Positions 17,059 to 24,665 of a stretch of 64,000 bases of DNA are shown here, piece by piece. A program made the position numbers and the translations under genes. The notes under the pieces are model-generated. The model did no database searches. It had not been told where the DNA came from and saw only the letters and a list, made by a program, of their open reading frames with translations. Source of the stretch: RGIG7213 sp045652135 (GTDB taxonomy: Bacteria > Bacillota > Clostridia > Oscillospirales > CAG-272); NCBI GenBank assembly GCA_045652135.1, contig JAZRTS010000155.1, forward strand, positions 1-64,000, in the 5' to 3' direction. Within the stretch, counting starts at the first letter, position 1; the number at the start of each line of letters is the position of its first letter.

Positions 17059-17227
17059 CCATTGCGAAAGCAATGGTATATCATCACGCGCAAGCGTGCA
17101 TCTCATCACCGAAGGTGTATATCATCAGACGCAGGCTGCATTTCTTTTCGCAATGATGATATACAAAACTTCGTTTTGATGATATGCAATTCCTGCGGAA
17201 TTGATGATATACACGGCTTTTGCCGTG
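17059..17227. repeat. palindrome array B (TATATCAT / GATGATATA linkers)
   Basis: Small palindromes CCATTGCgaaaGCAATGG, CACGCgcaaGCGTG and CACCgaaGGTG are joined by TATATCAT-type linkers. Then AAAACttcGTTTT, AATTCctgcGGAATT and CACGGCttttGCCGTG are joined by GATGATATAC. The left half is enclosed by the inverted repeat CATTGCGAAA (17060-17069) / TTTCGCAATG (17146-17155), the same plan as array A. It begins 3 nt past a terminator stem. Confidence 0.8.
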
Positions 17228-17237
17228 GTTTATGTGA

Positions 17238-17338
17238 GAGTTCGAATTCATACGCAAAAATGCAGAATATATCTTTTTTGTAGCCCATAGACAGAAAAAA
17301 GCACACATTTGTCTATCAAGACAATGTGTGCTTTTTTC
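17238..17338. repeat. 100-bp direct repeat, copy 1 (contains terminator-like hairpin)
   Basis: About 75% identical by eye to 18151-18250. Shared landmarks are GAGTT, TCATACGCAAA, AATATATC followed by a T run, and a hairpin GCACACATTTGTCT / AGACAATGTGTGC followed by TTTTTTC. The copies flank array C and the gene at 17569-18108. Confidence 0.75.
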
Positions 17339-17341
17339 AAC

Positions 17342-17517
17342 GAAATTTGCCCTGCGGGCAAGTGAAATAGCTTCGCTGTGAAATATTTGCTTTGCAGATG
17401 TGAAATATTCGCTGACGCGAATGTGGGCAAATTTCATTTCACATTGCTACGAAGGAGCAATATTTCACAATGTGCGATAGCACATTATTTCACATTCGGC
17501 AACGCCGAATATTTCAC
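17342..17517. repeat. palindrome array C (GTGAAATA / ATTTCAC linkers)
   Basis: It has the same plan as arrays A and B but a different linker. The left half is enclosed by GAAATTTGCCC (17342-17352) / GGGCAAATTTC (17425-17435), with palindromes such as AGCttcGCT and TCGCtgacGCGA joined by GTGAAATAT. The right half has ATTGCTacgaAGGAGCAAT, AATGTGCgataGCACATT and ATTCGGCaacGCCGAAT joined by ATTTCAC. The last linker abuts the -35 of the next gene. Confidence 0.82.
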
Positions 17518-17546
17518 TTGAAAAACGAACGGTTTTATGATATAAT
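17518..17546 (+). promoter_or_regulatory. promoter for the 179-residue membrane protein gene
   Basis: TTGAAA (17518-17523), 17-nt spacer, TATAAT (17541-17546). The -35 begins at the base after the last ATTTCAC of array C. Confidence 0.75.
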
Positions 17547-17568
17547 AACGGCAGAAAGGCGGGGGAAT

Positions 17569-18108
17569 ATGAAGAAACAAATATTGACTAAATATGATGT
17601 TCAAAAAGAACTGCTTACGAGATTAAACAAGCTTAAAGGCATTTCTGTATTTTTAACCTCTATCGTAATCGTTTGTATAATTCTTTACCCAATACACCTT
17701 ATAAATTATTTGGACGATGCACCTTTTGATTATACGGGTATAAGAAGATTTCCTGACCTTACACCGGTGGTTGTGATGTTCATTATGCCGCTTTTGATAA
17801 TATTTTTTGTCATTAGCGTTTTTTACTTGTATTACATAGATCTGTATAAAATCAAAAAAGGCAAATTTGAAATTATAGAAGATACAGTTTATCAAAAAGA
17901 CAAGGAATGGCGGTTTTATTACAAAAATTCACAAAAAGAAAATTCACTATATTTTCATTGCGGCAGAGTGGCGGTTGAAGATGAAGTGTATTCATATTCT
18001 GATATAGGAGATAATTTTTATATTGTGATGTTGAAATCAAAATTAAAATCAAAAAACAATCCTCGCTTAGCATATCATACAAAACATTATGAAATGGATT
18101 TAAATTGA
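17569..18108 (+). CDS. unknown two-span membrane protein inside a repeat-flanked cassette
   Basis: 179 residues starting MKKQILTKYDVQKELL at an ATG with GGCGGGGG upstream. The frame extends upstream to 17470 through array C but is not needed. There are two membrane segments (about 26-46 and 66-92), a cytoplasmic basic N-terminus, and a C-terminal beta-rich domain of about 85 residues (KIKKGKFEIIEDTVYQKDKEW onward). It resembles in outline the small PH-like or SHOCT-type membrane proteins of Firmicutes, but I cannot assign it. It is AT-rich compared with neighbours and lies between two copies of a 100-bp repeat, so it looks like an inserted cassette with its own promoter and terminator. Confidence 0.65.
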   Translation: MKKQILTKYDVQKELLTRLNKLKGISVFLTSIVIVCIILYPIHLINYLDDAPFDYTGIRRFPDLTPVVVMFIMPLLIIFFVISVFYLYYIDLYKIKKGKFEIIEDTVYQKDKEWRFYYKNSQKENSLYFHCGRVAVEDEVYSYSDIGDNFYIVMLKSKLKSKNNPRLAYHTKHYEMDLN

Positions 18109-18150
18109 TATATGCCATCTGTTTCGGTCTTAAATTATTAAAAATCGTTT

Positions 18151-18250
18151 GAGTTGTAAATCATACGCAAACTTTTGAAAATATCTTTTTCGTATTCCAA
18201 TACAGCAGAAAAAGCACACGTTTGTTATCAAGACAATGTGTGCTTTTTTC
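18151..18250. repeat. 100-bp direct repeat, copy 2
   Basis: Partner of 17238-17338. The hairpin GCACACGTTTGTT / AGACAATGTGTGC with a T run probably terminates the 17569 gene. No palindrome array follows this copy. The remaining 18251-18340 is AT-rich and holds nothing I can support. Confidence 0.72.
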
Positions 18251-18344
18251 TCAATATGACAAATTCCGTATTTACAATGATATAAAAAAATAGTACTGAT
18301 ACGATATATTTATTAAATCACACATTAAACTTTACAATACACCC

Positions 18345-18373
18345 TTGAACTTTCTGTTTCGGTAGTGTATAAT
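18345..18373 (+). promoter_or_regulatory. promoter of the HprK-PqqD-S26 operon
   Basis: TTGAAC (18345-18350), 17-nt spacer, TATAAT (18368-18373), 83 nt before the first start codon. Confidence 0.7.
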
Positions 18374-18456
18374 TGTATACGGATATTTATATCAATTTCC
18401 AAAAGACATAAATAAAATTATTGAAAAATAAAAACTGATTAGGGAACTTTTGTTTA

Positions 18457-19176
18457 ATGCCAAAAATTATCTGTAAAATCGCCGATATAGTCACAGAAGT
18501 GCCTTCTTCGGGCGGTATGGAGCTGCGATGTGGGGATTATATTTATAACGGCGATGAATTGCCCGATATTATAATCGATGAGGGCAAATATCACCCTGAA
18601 AAATACGGGTGCAATTTTTCTGCTGATAATATAGCATATATGGAGTCTGCACGGCAATTTTATACACAGCTTTTACATAGAGACGGTTTTTATTTACATG
18701 CTTCGGCTGTTGAGCTTGACGGACAAGCTTATCTTTTCTCCGGTAAAAGCGGTATCGGAAAATCAACACATACACGCCTGTGGCAGCAGTTTTTCGGTGA
18801 CAGGGTTCATATCTTTAACGATGACAAGCCTGCACTCAGGTTTATCGACGGAAAATGGTATGCATACGGCACTCCCTGGTGCGGAAAAGACGGTATCAAT
18901 AAAAACGTAAAGGTGCCTCTTGCAGGAATATGTTTTTTAAAACAGTCGGTGCGTAACGAAATACGTCGCATTTCTACCCTTGAAGCAATACCAAGGATAA
19001 CGTCACAGACGATATACAAGTTCAGAGACACGGAACGGCTCGAACTTTTGCTCGGACATCTTGACAAATTACTTACGATAGTTCCGATATATGAGCTTGA
19101 AAATAAGCCGGAAAAAGAAGCTGTGCTTTTAAGTTATAATACTATGCGGCGCGGTGCGGAGGAAAGCAATTTATGA
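18457..19176 (+). CDS. HPr-kinase-like P-loop kinase of a PqqD-type cassette
   Basis: 239 residues. A Walker A motif SGKSGIGKST lies near 91-100, preceded by the HprK-like strand LHASAVELDGQAYLFSG and followed by the acidic FNDDKPALR and the GTPWCGKDG motif. This fits the short HPr kinase/PEP carboxykinase-like kinases found beside PqqD-like proteins in peptide-modification loci. It lacks the N-terminal domain and HPr-binding features of true HprK, so HPr is an unlikely substrate. Ser/Thr phosphorylation of a peptide or protein made nearby is inferred. A weak AGGGA site precedes the ATG. Its stop overlaps the next start by 4 nt (ATGA). First gene of a five-gene operon. Confidence 0.75.
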   Translation: MPKIICKIADIVTEVPSSGGMELRCGDYIYNGDELPDIIIDEGKYHPEKYGCNFSADNIAYMESARQFYTQLLHRDGFYLHASAVELDGQAYLFSGKSGIGKSTHTRLWQQFFGDRVHIFNDDKPALRFIDGKWYAYGTPWCGKDGINKNVKVPLAGICFLKQSVRNEIRRISTLEAIPRITSQTIYKFRDTERLELLLGHLDKLLTIVPIYELENKPEKEAVLLSYNTMRRGAEESNL

Positions 19177-19451
19177 AATTAAGTGAAAATTTTGTGTTGA
19201 AGCAGGTTGCAGGATCATACATAGTGCTTCCTATAGGTGGCTCAATAGTTGATTTTAACGGTATGCTCACGCTTAACGAGTCGGGTGTTCTTCTGTGGAA
19301 CACTCTCAAGCAAGGATGTGATATCGAAGGGCTTGTTGATGCGCTTACGACCGAATACAAGGTGTCGCGCGAAGTAGCGCGTGACGATATAAATGAATTT
19401 TTAACTAAACTGGCAAATGCCGGATGTATAGAAGGAGCGCTTGATGAATAA
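19173..19451 (+). CDS. PqqD-like protein (RiPP recognition element fold)
   Basis: 92 residues with the PqqD pattern: an N-terminal beta hairpin (FVLKQVAGSYIVLPIGG and IVDFNGMLTLNESGVLLWN) and a C-terminal helical pair with LVDALTTEYKVSREVARDDINEFLTKLANAGCI. PqqD-type domains bind leader peptides and present them to modifying enzymes. Here the likely partners are the kinase upstream and the nucleotidyltransferase downstream. It overlaps the kinase gene by 4 nt and the following lipoprotein gene by 8 nt, indicating tight coupling. Confidence 0.85.
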   Translation: MKLSENFVLKQVAGSYIVLPIGGSIVDFNGMLTLNESGVLLWNTLKQGCDIEGLVDALTTEYKVSREVARDDINEFLTKLANAGCIEGALDE

Positions 19452-19872
19452 GGTACTGTTAATATTGCTGGCCGCGACGCTTATCCTTGCCGGTGTATCT
19501 TGTGTAAGGGCGGATGATGCGAAGGGAGATTCTTCGGAATCGACAGATAAAGCTGTAACTTGTATAGATACGGATGATACCGGCGAAAAAGAGGAAGATC
19601 GTGCAACTGAAGACGAAACCCAAAACTTTACTGCAGAGTCTGATTCCGCTGACTCTGTTGTAACGAAAACCCCGGATGAAATGCCTAACATTACTTATGA
19701 AGATTATATTAACATGACGGCGCAGCAACAGACTGACTTTATAAAAAGCTTTTCATCCGTTGGAAAATTTACCGAATGGTATAATGCCGCTAAATCAAAG
19801 TATGATATAGACAACGATAAAATATATATTGGTGAGGAAAGTATCGATTTAGGGGATATTTTCAACAAGTGA
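19444..19872 (+). CDS. small lipoprotein with conserved tail; candidate cassette substrate
   Basis: 142 residues from the ATG at 19444 (site GAAGGAG, 6 nt upstream). The signal peptide MNKVLLILLAATLILAG has lipobox GVSC, followed by an acidic low-complexity spacer. The C-terminal 55 residues (YEDYINMTAQQQTDFIK, then KFTEWYNAAKSKYD, ending IDLGDIFNK) closely match the tail of the dockerin protein at 26401-26988. It lies between pqqD and the peptidase gene, where a precursor peptide is often found. This supports, but does not prove, that the shared tail or the whole protein is what the cassette acts on. No catalytic motif is seen. Confidence 0.65.
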   Translation: MNKVLLILLAATLILAGVSCVRADDAKGDSSESTDKAVTCIDTDDTGEKEEDRATEDETQNFTAESDSADSVVTKTPDEMPNITYEDYINMTAQQQTDFIKSFSSVGKFTEWYNAAKSKYDIDNDKIYIGEESIDLGDIFNK

Positions 19873-19907
19873 AATGTATTACTTGGCAGATGAAAGGAGA
19901 TATAACT

Positions 19908-20408
19908 GTGAAAAAAAATATTCCATCGCCTGCCAAGTCACGTTTTATATTTCTTGACGATTTGATACCTGTGATTCAAGAGCAGATAGATGCAGGACGC
20001 AACGTAAAGTTTTCACCGCGTGGAGTAAGTATGCTTCCTATGCTGAGGCAGGGAATTGACAGTGTTGAGCTGTCAGGTGCGCCCGAGCGGCTGGAAAAAT
20101 ACGATATTGTGCTTTACCGCAGAGACAGTGGGCAGTACGTGCTTCACAGAATAGTCGGTATAAATGGGACGTATACGTGCATAGGCGATGCCCAATTTGA
20201 TAAGGAATTCGGAATCAGACGCGATCAGATAATTGCAGTTGTGACATCGTTTTACAGAGGAGGGCGACACCGTTCCGTTAAAAATGTTTTATACCGTTTG
20301 TACTGCCGCATATGGCATTACAGCAGGGGAATAAGACGTTTTATAAAGAACTTGGCCGGATGGCTTAAACGACACGTGAGCGCATTATTTTCTCATTCGG
20401 AGAAGTAA
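19908..20408 (+). CDS. S26-family signal-peptidase-like protein, ER/SipW-type dyad, no membrane anchor
   Basis: 166 residues from the GTG at 19908, which has AAAGGAG 8 nt upstream; an upstream in-frame GTG at 19869 lacks a site. Box B is SPRGVSMLP with the nucleophile Ser near residue 43. The second box is YVLHRIVGI, where His replaces the general-base Lys, as in SipW and eukaryotic-type signal peptidases. A Gly-Asp pair (CIGDAQFD) follows. No N-terminal membrane span is present; instead there is a basic amphipathic C-terminus. A processing role for a product of this operon is inferred. Confidence 0.75.
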   Translation: MKKNIPSPAKSRFIFLDDLIPVIQEQIDAGRNVKFSPRGVSMLPMLRQGIDSVELSGAPERLEKYDIVLYRRDSGQYVLHRIVGINGTYTCIGDAQFDKEFGIRRDQIIAVVTSFYRGGRHRSVKNVLYRLYCRIWHYSRGIRRFIKNLAGWLKRHVSALFSHSEK

Positions 20409-20411
20409 TTT

Positions 20412-21593
20412 ATGGATATTATAAAACAAGGTATTTTAATACTTATAAAAAGTGCCGTTTTGGGGAAAGCGTTAAAACTTCCCGACGGTTTTTCACTTGA
20501 TGAGGCATTTACTGCCATTGCGGAGCACCGTATTATTTCTATGGCTTATACGGGCGCTGTTAATTGCGGAATTCCTCTTTCATTGCCCATAATGCAAAAA
20601 ATGCTTTTTTACAGTGCTAAGCTGATGATGATATCGGAAAAGCAGATGCAGGCTGTGGAAAAAGTTAGCAAGATCTTTTCTGAAAATGAAATAGATCATA
20701 TGCCTGTCAAAGGCTGTATTATGAAAACGCGTTATCCCACACCTGCGCTTCGATATATGGGAGATGCGGACATTTTGATACGCAAAGAACAATATGATAA
20801 AATTTCTCCCATAATGGAAAAGCTCGGTTTTTCCATTGAAGAAGAATGTGACCATGTTTTTGTGTGGAAATCGCAGGAGCTTTTGCTTGAGCTTCACGTG
20901 AAGCTGATACCGTCAAGTGAGCATCTGCTTTATGAGTATCTCGGCGACGGTTGGAGATTAGCGAAAGAAAAGAACGGCTATTGCTATGCAATGACTAAAG
21001 AAGATGAATTTATATTTTCATTTATTCATTTTGTAAAGCATTACCGTGACAGCGGCATAGGATGCCGTCACGTGGTTGACCTATGGATAATGGACAGACT
21101 TTTCGATGATGACAGCCGCGCGTATATCAAAAGAGAACTCACAAAGATGCGCCTTGACATTTTTTATGAAAATATGGTGCGCGTTATAAAAAGTTGGTTC
21201 GAAGACGGTGAAAGTGACATCATTACCGAACATATAACACAGTTTATATTTTCCTGCGGCAACTGGGGGCAAGCCAAGACGCAAGCAATGGCGCGGCAAA
21301 TGCTCACGGTAGATACGGATGATCCAAAGAAAATGAGCAGAAAATTACTGTTAAAGGACATATTTCCACCGCGTGAGAGGATAAAGGGAGAATATCCGAT
21401 ACTCGAAAAGGCACGGTTTATGTTGCCTTTTGTGTGGATATGGCGTATAATCAAAACAGTGATATTTAAACGTGACAGCGTTCGCCGTTCGGTCAAAAGG
21501 GCATCACTGCTGAATGAACAGGCAGTAAACGATTTCAGACAAAATCTCAAAATCGTTGGTCTTGAACCGAATACGAGGGTGGATCGAAAATAA
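20412..21593 (+). CDS. nucleotidyltransferase-like protein (PF14907 type) of the cassette
   Basis: 393 residues. The region near 95-130 has the signature of uncharacterised nucleotidyltransferases found beside PqqD and HprK-like genes: PVKGCIMKTRYPTPALRYMGDADILI, with the metal-binding Asp pair in GDADIL (described here in two parts to mark the motif). It continues with a strand ELLLELHVKL and the helical EDEFIFSFIHFVKHY. The protein likely adenylylates or otherwise transfers a nucleotide to a peptide or small molecule; the acceptor is unknown. It starts 3 nt after the peptidase gene and ends the operon at a convergent terminator. Confidence 0.75.
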   Translation: MDIIKQGILILIKSAVLGKALKLPDGFSLDEAFTAIAEHRIISMAYTGAVNCGIPLSLPIMQKMLFYSAKLMMISEKQMQAVEKVSKIFSENEIDHMPVKGCIMKTRYPTPALRYMGDADILIRKEQYDKISPIMEKLGFSIEEECDHVFVWKSQELLLELHVKLIPSSEHLLYEYLGDGWRLAKEKNGYCYAMTKEDEFIFSFIHFVKHYRDSGIGCRHVVDLWIMDRLFDDDSRAYIKRELTKMRLDIFYENMVRVIKSWFEDGESDIITEHITQFIFSCGNWGQAKTQAMARQMLTVDTDDPKKMSRKLLLKDIFPPRERIKGEYPILEKARFMLPFVWIWRIIKTVIFKRDSVRRSVKRASLLNEQAVNDFRQNLKIVGLEPNTRVDRK

Positions 21594-21599
21594 AAAAAA

Positions 21600-21624
21600 G
21601 GCTGACTCAATTTATGAGCCAGCC
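21600..21624. terminator. convergent terminator between the cassette and the first paralogue
   Basis: Stem GGCTGaCTCA (21600-21609) with TGAGcCAGCC (21615-21624), flanked by an A run on the left and a T run on the right. It serves both strands. Confidence 0.8.
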
Positions 21625-21636
21625 ATATTTTTTTGA

Positions 21637-22929
21637 TCAAGAAGCTTTAATTGCGATATCGGTCATAACTGTATTCGCTCTGTATGACCATACACCGAAG
21701 TAACCGTCTTTGTTGACCACTGCAGAGCCTGAATATACGATTCTGTTGTTATGATCTCGTACAACAGCCTGATCGTATTCCTCGCTCAAGTGTATACTGC
21801 AGATCATATATTTGTTGCCGTCGGATGAGTACATATAGTATTTTATAACATCGCCGGCATCAACAACAACGAGCTTGTGAGCTGTGGAGCAATCCTCGGG
21901 AAGTGTAACGAATGACGGTCTGTAATTCCAAGAATATCTGTCGCCGCCTCTGCCAAAGAACAATGATGCTTGCTTTGTTCCGTTAAAGGCAAGATAAATT
22001 CCGCCGGGATCTCTTGCAGTCTTACGCTTGTCTGTGATTCTGACACCGACGAAGGAAGCATCTGTAGGCTCTGTTGAGTCTGCTATCTCACTTGTTGATG
22101 TGAGAGTCAAATGGAATTCATACTGGCTGTATTCTTTTCCGGGTTCATACTTCTGGCTGAGAGCAAGTGTGCCTTCCTTTGAGGGCTGTTCAAATATAAC
22201 TGTGGAATTTTCTGCAATGACAGCCTTGTCATCTGACGGAGCTGTGTAAATGTCGAGCATTGCGGGGTTAGGCATCGTGGCAGGGTTAGGTCTGTAAGCG
22301 CGGACAAAATTGCCTATCGGCTCTGTGAAGGGCTGGGGGCCTTTTGTACCGTTGATTCTTTCATTTGATCCGCCGTCATATCTTTTGTTGGTGCCTGCAC
22401 ACATAAATACGTGCGCGGGGTTACCTTTGGCATCGGGATTTACAAATACGATGTCACCCGCTTTGATGTTTCTTGTGCTTTCGATAAGCTCAAAATCGTG
22501 TTCTTCAAAATATCTGTAAAGGTTCAAGCCGTGGCGGTAATCCTGATCGATAAATCCTGCACGGAAAAGTATCCACGATACCATTCTGTCACATGCAACG
22601 ATTCTTTCCTTGGGGTTTATTGCTTCTTTTGCATTGAGTGTACGCCAGTTGATAGCGGGGTTTATTTCCGCATCTCCGTATATGAAGTTGTTGTCACGTA
22701 TGAAGTCAGCAACAACCTTACCCTCTGTCATAAGTCTTTCAACAAGCTCCTCGTATGTAGGCGGAGTCCACTCATCAACAACGGGCGGTTCAGCTTCTGT
22801 AACAACATCTGTTGTTTCTGCATCTGTTGCTTGTTCGCTGCCGTTTGTTGTATCATCATTGCTTCCTCCGCAGGAGAGCATGGATAATGCGCAAATTAAA
22901 CAAAGCGCACGAAGTAAAAATTTTTTCAT
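21637..22929 (-). CDS. lipoprotein with NlpC/P60-like and lectin-like domains (paralogue 1)
   Basis: 430 residues with lipobox LSC near 20 and an acidic Thr-rich linker to about 50. The NlpC/P60-like domain (about 55-225) has FIYGDAEINPAINWRTLN, the putative nucleophile in VACDRMVSWILFRAGF, AGDIVFVNP, the putative His in PAHVFMCAG, and ends FVRAYRPNP. The C-terminal 200 residues form a beta-rich domain with QYEFHLTL, GGIYLAFNG, ASLFFG and HKLVVVDAGDVIKYYMY, suggesting a concanavalin-like lectin fold. A surface hydrolase acting on wall or glycan-linked peptides is inferred. It is the last of six co-directional genes and closely similar to the next gene. Confidence 0.72.
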   Translation of the reverse strand: MKKFLLRALCLICALSMLSCGGSNDDTTNGSEQATDAETTDVVTEAEPPVVDEWTPPTYEELVERLMTEGKVVADFIRDNNFIYGDAEINPAINWRTLNAKEAINPKERIVACDRMVSWILFRAGFIDQDYRHGLNLYRYFEEHDFELIESTRNIKAGDIVFVNPDAKGNPAHVFMCAGTNKRYDGGSNERINGTKGPQPFTEPIGNFVRAYRPNPATMPNPAMLDIYTAPSDDKAVIAENSTVIFEQPSKEGTLALSQKYEPGKEYSQYEFHLTLTSTSEIADSTEPTDASFVGVRITDKRKTARDPGGIYLAFNGTKQASLFFGRGGDRYSWNYRPSFVTLPEDCSTAHKLVVVDAGDVIKYYMYSSDGNKYMICSIHLSEEYDQAVVRDHNNRIVYSGSAVVNKDGYFGVWSYRANTVMTDIAIKAS

Positions 22930-23045
22930 TGTGTATCATCCTTTATCTTTTATTGGGTAATACCCTTGGAAAATTATATACTATAAGAGAAGCTATGTCA
23001 ATAACAATGTTTGAATAATTTTTTACTTAAATATATGCAGTGAAA

Positions 23046-23078
23046 AAAACGGTCACAGCTTTGCGCTGTGGCCGTTTT
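23046..23078 (-). terminator. terminator after paralogue 2
   Basis: Stem AAAACGGtCACAGC (23046-23059) with GCTGTGgCCGTTTT (23065-23078). On the minus strand it is followed by a T run, 10 nt past the stop. Confidence 0.8.
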
Positions 23079-23088
23079 GATATGAGCT

Positions 23089-24375
23089 TTAAGAAGCTTT
23101 GAGTGCAATATCGGTTATATTTGTGTTTGCTTTGTATGACCATACACCGAAATAACCCTCTTGGTTTATCGTTGTAGAGCCTGAATATACGATCTTACCG
23201 CTATGGTCACGGGCTACTGCCTGATTGTATTCCTCGCTGATGTGTATAGTGCAAATGAGGTATTCTGTGCCGTCTTCGAGATACATATAGTACTTGATAA
23301 CATCACCTGTGTCAACAACGGCTATCTTGTGCGCTGTTGTAAATGTTTCGGGCAGAGTGATAACGGAAGCAGTGTCATACCAACGGTGTCTGTTGTCCTG
23401 CTGTCCGAAGAAGAGACCTGCCTTGTTCGTGCCGTTGAGTGAAAGGAAGATTCCGCCGGGCTCTCTTGCGTTTTTGCGCTTCTCAGTCATTCTTACACCT
23501 ATGTACGATGCTTCGCTTATCTCCGTTGAACCTGCGTTTTCACTTGTTGATGTAAGTGAAAGGTGAAGCTCATACTGGCTGTATTCTTTTCCGGGATCGC
23601 AAAGAGGATTGAGGGAAAGTGTGCCTTCTTTTTTATCCTGCTCATAAATCACGGTAGAATTACCGCTTACGGTTGCAACGTCGTCTGCAGGGACGTCATA
23701 TATCTTCAGCATAGACGGATTTGGCATTTTTTCAGGACTCGGTCTGTAAGCGCGGACAAAATTGTTTATCGGCTCTGTGAAAGGCTGAGGACCTTTTGAA
23801 CCGTTGATTCTTTCGTTTGAACCGCCGTCATATCTCTTATTAGGGCCGGCGCACATAAATACGTGCAAGGGGTTGCCGTTTGCATCGGGGTTTACGAATA
23901 CTATATCTCCTGCCTTGATAGATCTTGTGTTTTCAACACGCTCAAAGCCGTGTGTATCGAAATATTCATAAAGGTCTATGCCGTGGCGGTAATCCTGATC
24001 GATAAATCCTGCGCGGAAAAGTATCCAGGAAACGAGTCTGTCGCAAGCAACGATCCTCTCATTGGGGTCTATTGCTTCGTTTGCGTTGAGTGTGCGCCAG
24101 TTGATTGCAGGGTTTATCTGCGCATCGCCGTATATGAATTTGTTGTCGCGTACAAAATCCGCAACGATCTTGCCTTCTGCCATGAGAATATCAACAAGCT
24201 CCTCGTATGTAGGGGGAGTCCAGTTGTCGACAACAGGTACATCTGCTTCTGTTGTCGGTGCTGTTGTTTCCGCCGATGTATCTGACGGTGCTGATGTGTC
24301 TGCGTTGTTGCCTGAGCAAGAGAACATTGACAGAGCACATATCAAACAAAGTGTACGTAACAATAATTTTTTCAT
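23089..24375 (-). CDS. lipoprotein with NlpC/P60-like and lectin-like domains (paralogue 2)
   Basis: 428 residues, collinear with paralogue 1 and with very high similarity in both domains (for example IVACDRLVSWILFRAGFIDQ and the shared FTEPI, FVRAYRP and DVIKYYMY blocks), so it is a recent tandem duplicate. The signal peptide ends in lipobox FSC and the linker is Thr/Ala/Asp-rich. The putative Cys and His are both kept (ACDR and PLHVFMCAG). Differences cluster in the linker and in surface segments of the lectin-like half. The ribosome site AAAGGA is 9 nt upstream of the ATG. It has its own terminator and a 159-bp gap to paralogue 1. Confidence 0.72.
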   Translation of the reverse strand: MKKLLLRTLCLICALSMFSCSGNNADTSAPSDTSAETTAPTTEADVPVVDNWTPPTYEELVDILMAEGKIVADFVRDNKFIYGDAQINPAINWRTLNANEAIDPNERIVACDRLVSWILFRAGFIDQDYRHGIDLYEYFDTHGFERVENTRSIKAGDIVFVNPDANGNPLHVFMCAGPNKRYDGGSNERINGSKGPQPFTEPINNFVRAYRPSPEKMPNPSMLKIYDVPADDVATVSGNSTVIYEQDKKEGTLSLNPLCDPGKEYSQYELHLSLTSTSENAGSTEISEASYIGVRMTEKRKNAREPGGIFLSLNGTNKAGLFFGQQDNRHRWYDTASVITLPETFTTAHKIAVVDTGDVIKYYMYLEDGTEYLICTIHISEEYNQAVARDHSGKIVYSGSTTINQEGYFGVWSYKANTNITDIALKAS

Positions 24376-24509
24376 TATGATATATCCTTTTCTTTGGAAA
24401 TTGGGAATTATCCCACTAAATTATATACTATGCCGTGCTTATTTGTCAATAGCAATATATAAAGAAAAAAATAATACTTAGCCAAGATAATTTGAAAAAT
24501 AAAAAATGA

Positions 24510-24548
24510 GGCGGCTCATTTTGAGAATTGTTCCCAAGACGAGCCGCC
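24510..24548 (-). terminator. terminator after the dockerin paralogue; similar hairpin at 35018
   Basis: Stem GGCGGCTC (24510-24517) with GAGCCGCC (24541-24548), and an A run on the plus-strand left flank (a T run on the minus strand). The loop contains CATTTTGAGAATTGTT, close to the loop of the hairpin at 35018-35054. Confidence 0.6.
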
Positions 24549-24665
24549 ACGTAAGTTCTTTTAAAATATTTTTCTGTGGTTTTTAACCGATTTATACATT
24601 TTGAAAAAGACGCCAGATGTGTCCCATATATTTCCTTAGATGAGACGGTTCCGTTTCAAAGTGCG

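Noticed and set aside
14425..17517. CRISPR array
   Set aside because: The constant elements are only 7-10 nt and the variable parts are palindromes, with no 24-37 nt repeats, uniform spacers or cas genes.
18457..21593. Lasso peptide cluster
   Set aside because: There is a PqqD-like protein and an HprK-like kinase, but no asparagine-synthase-like cyclase, no transglutaminase-type protease and no short core peptide.
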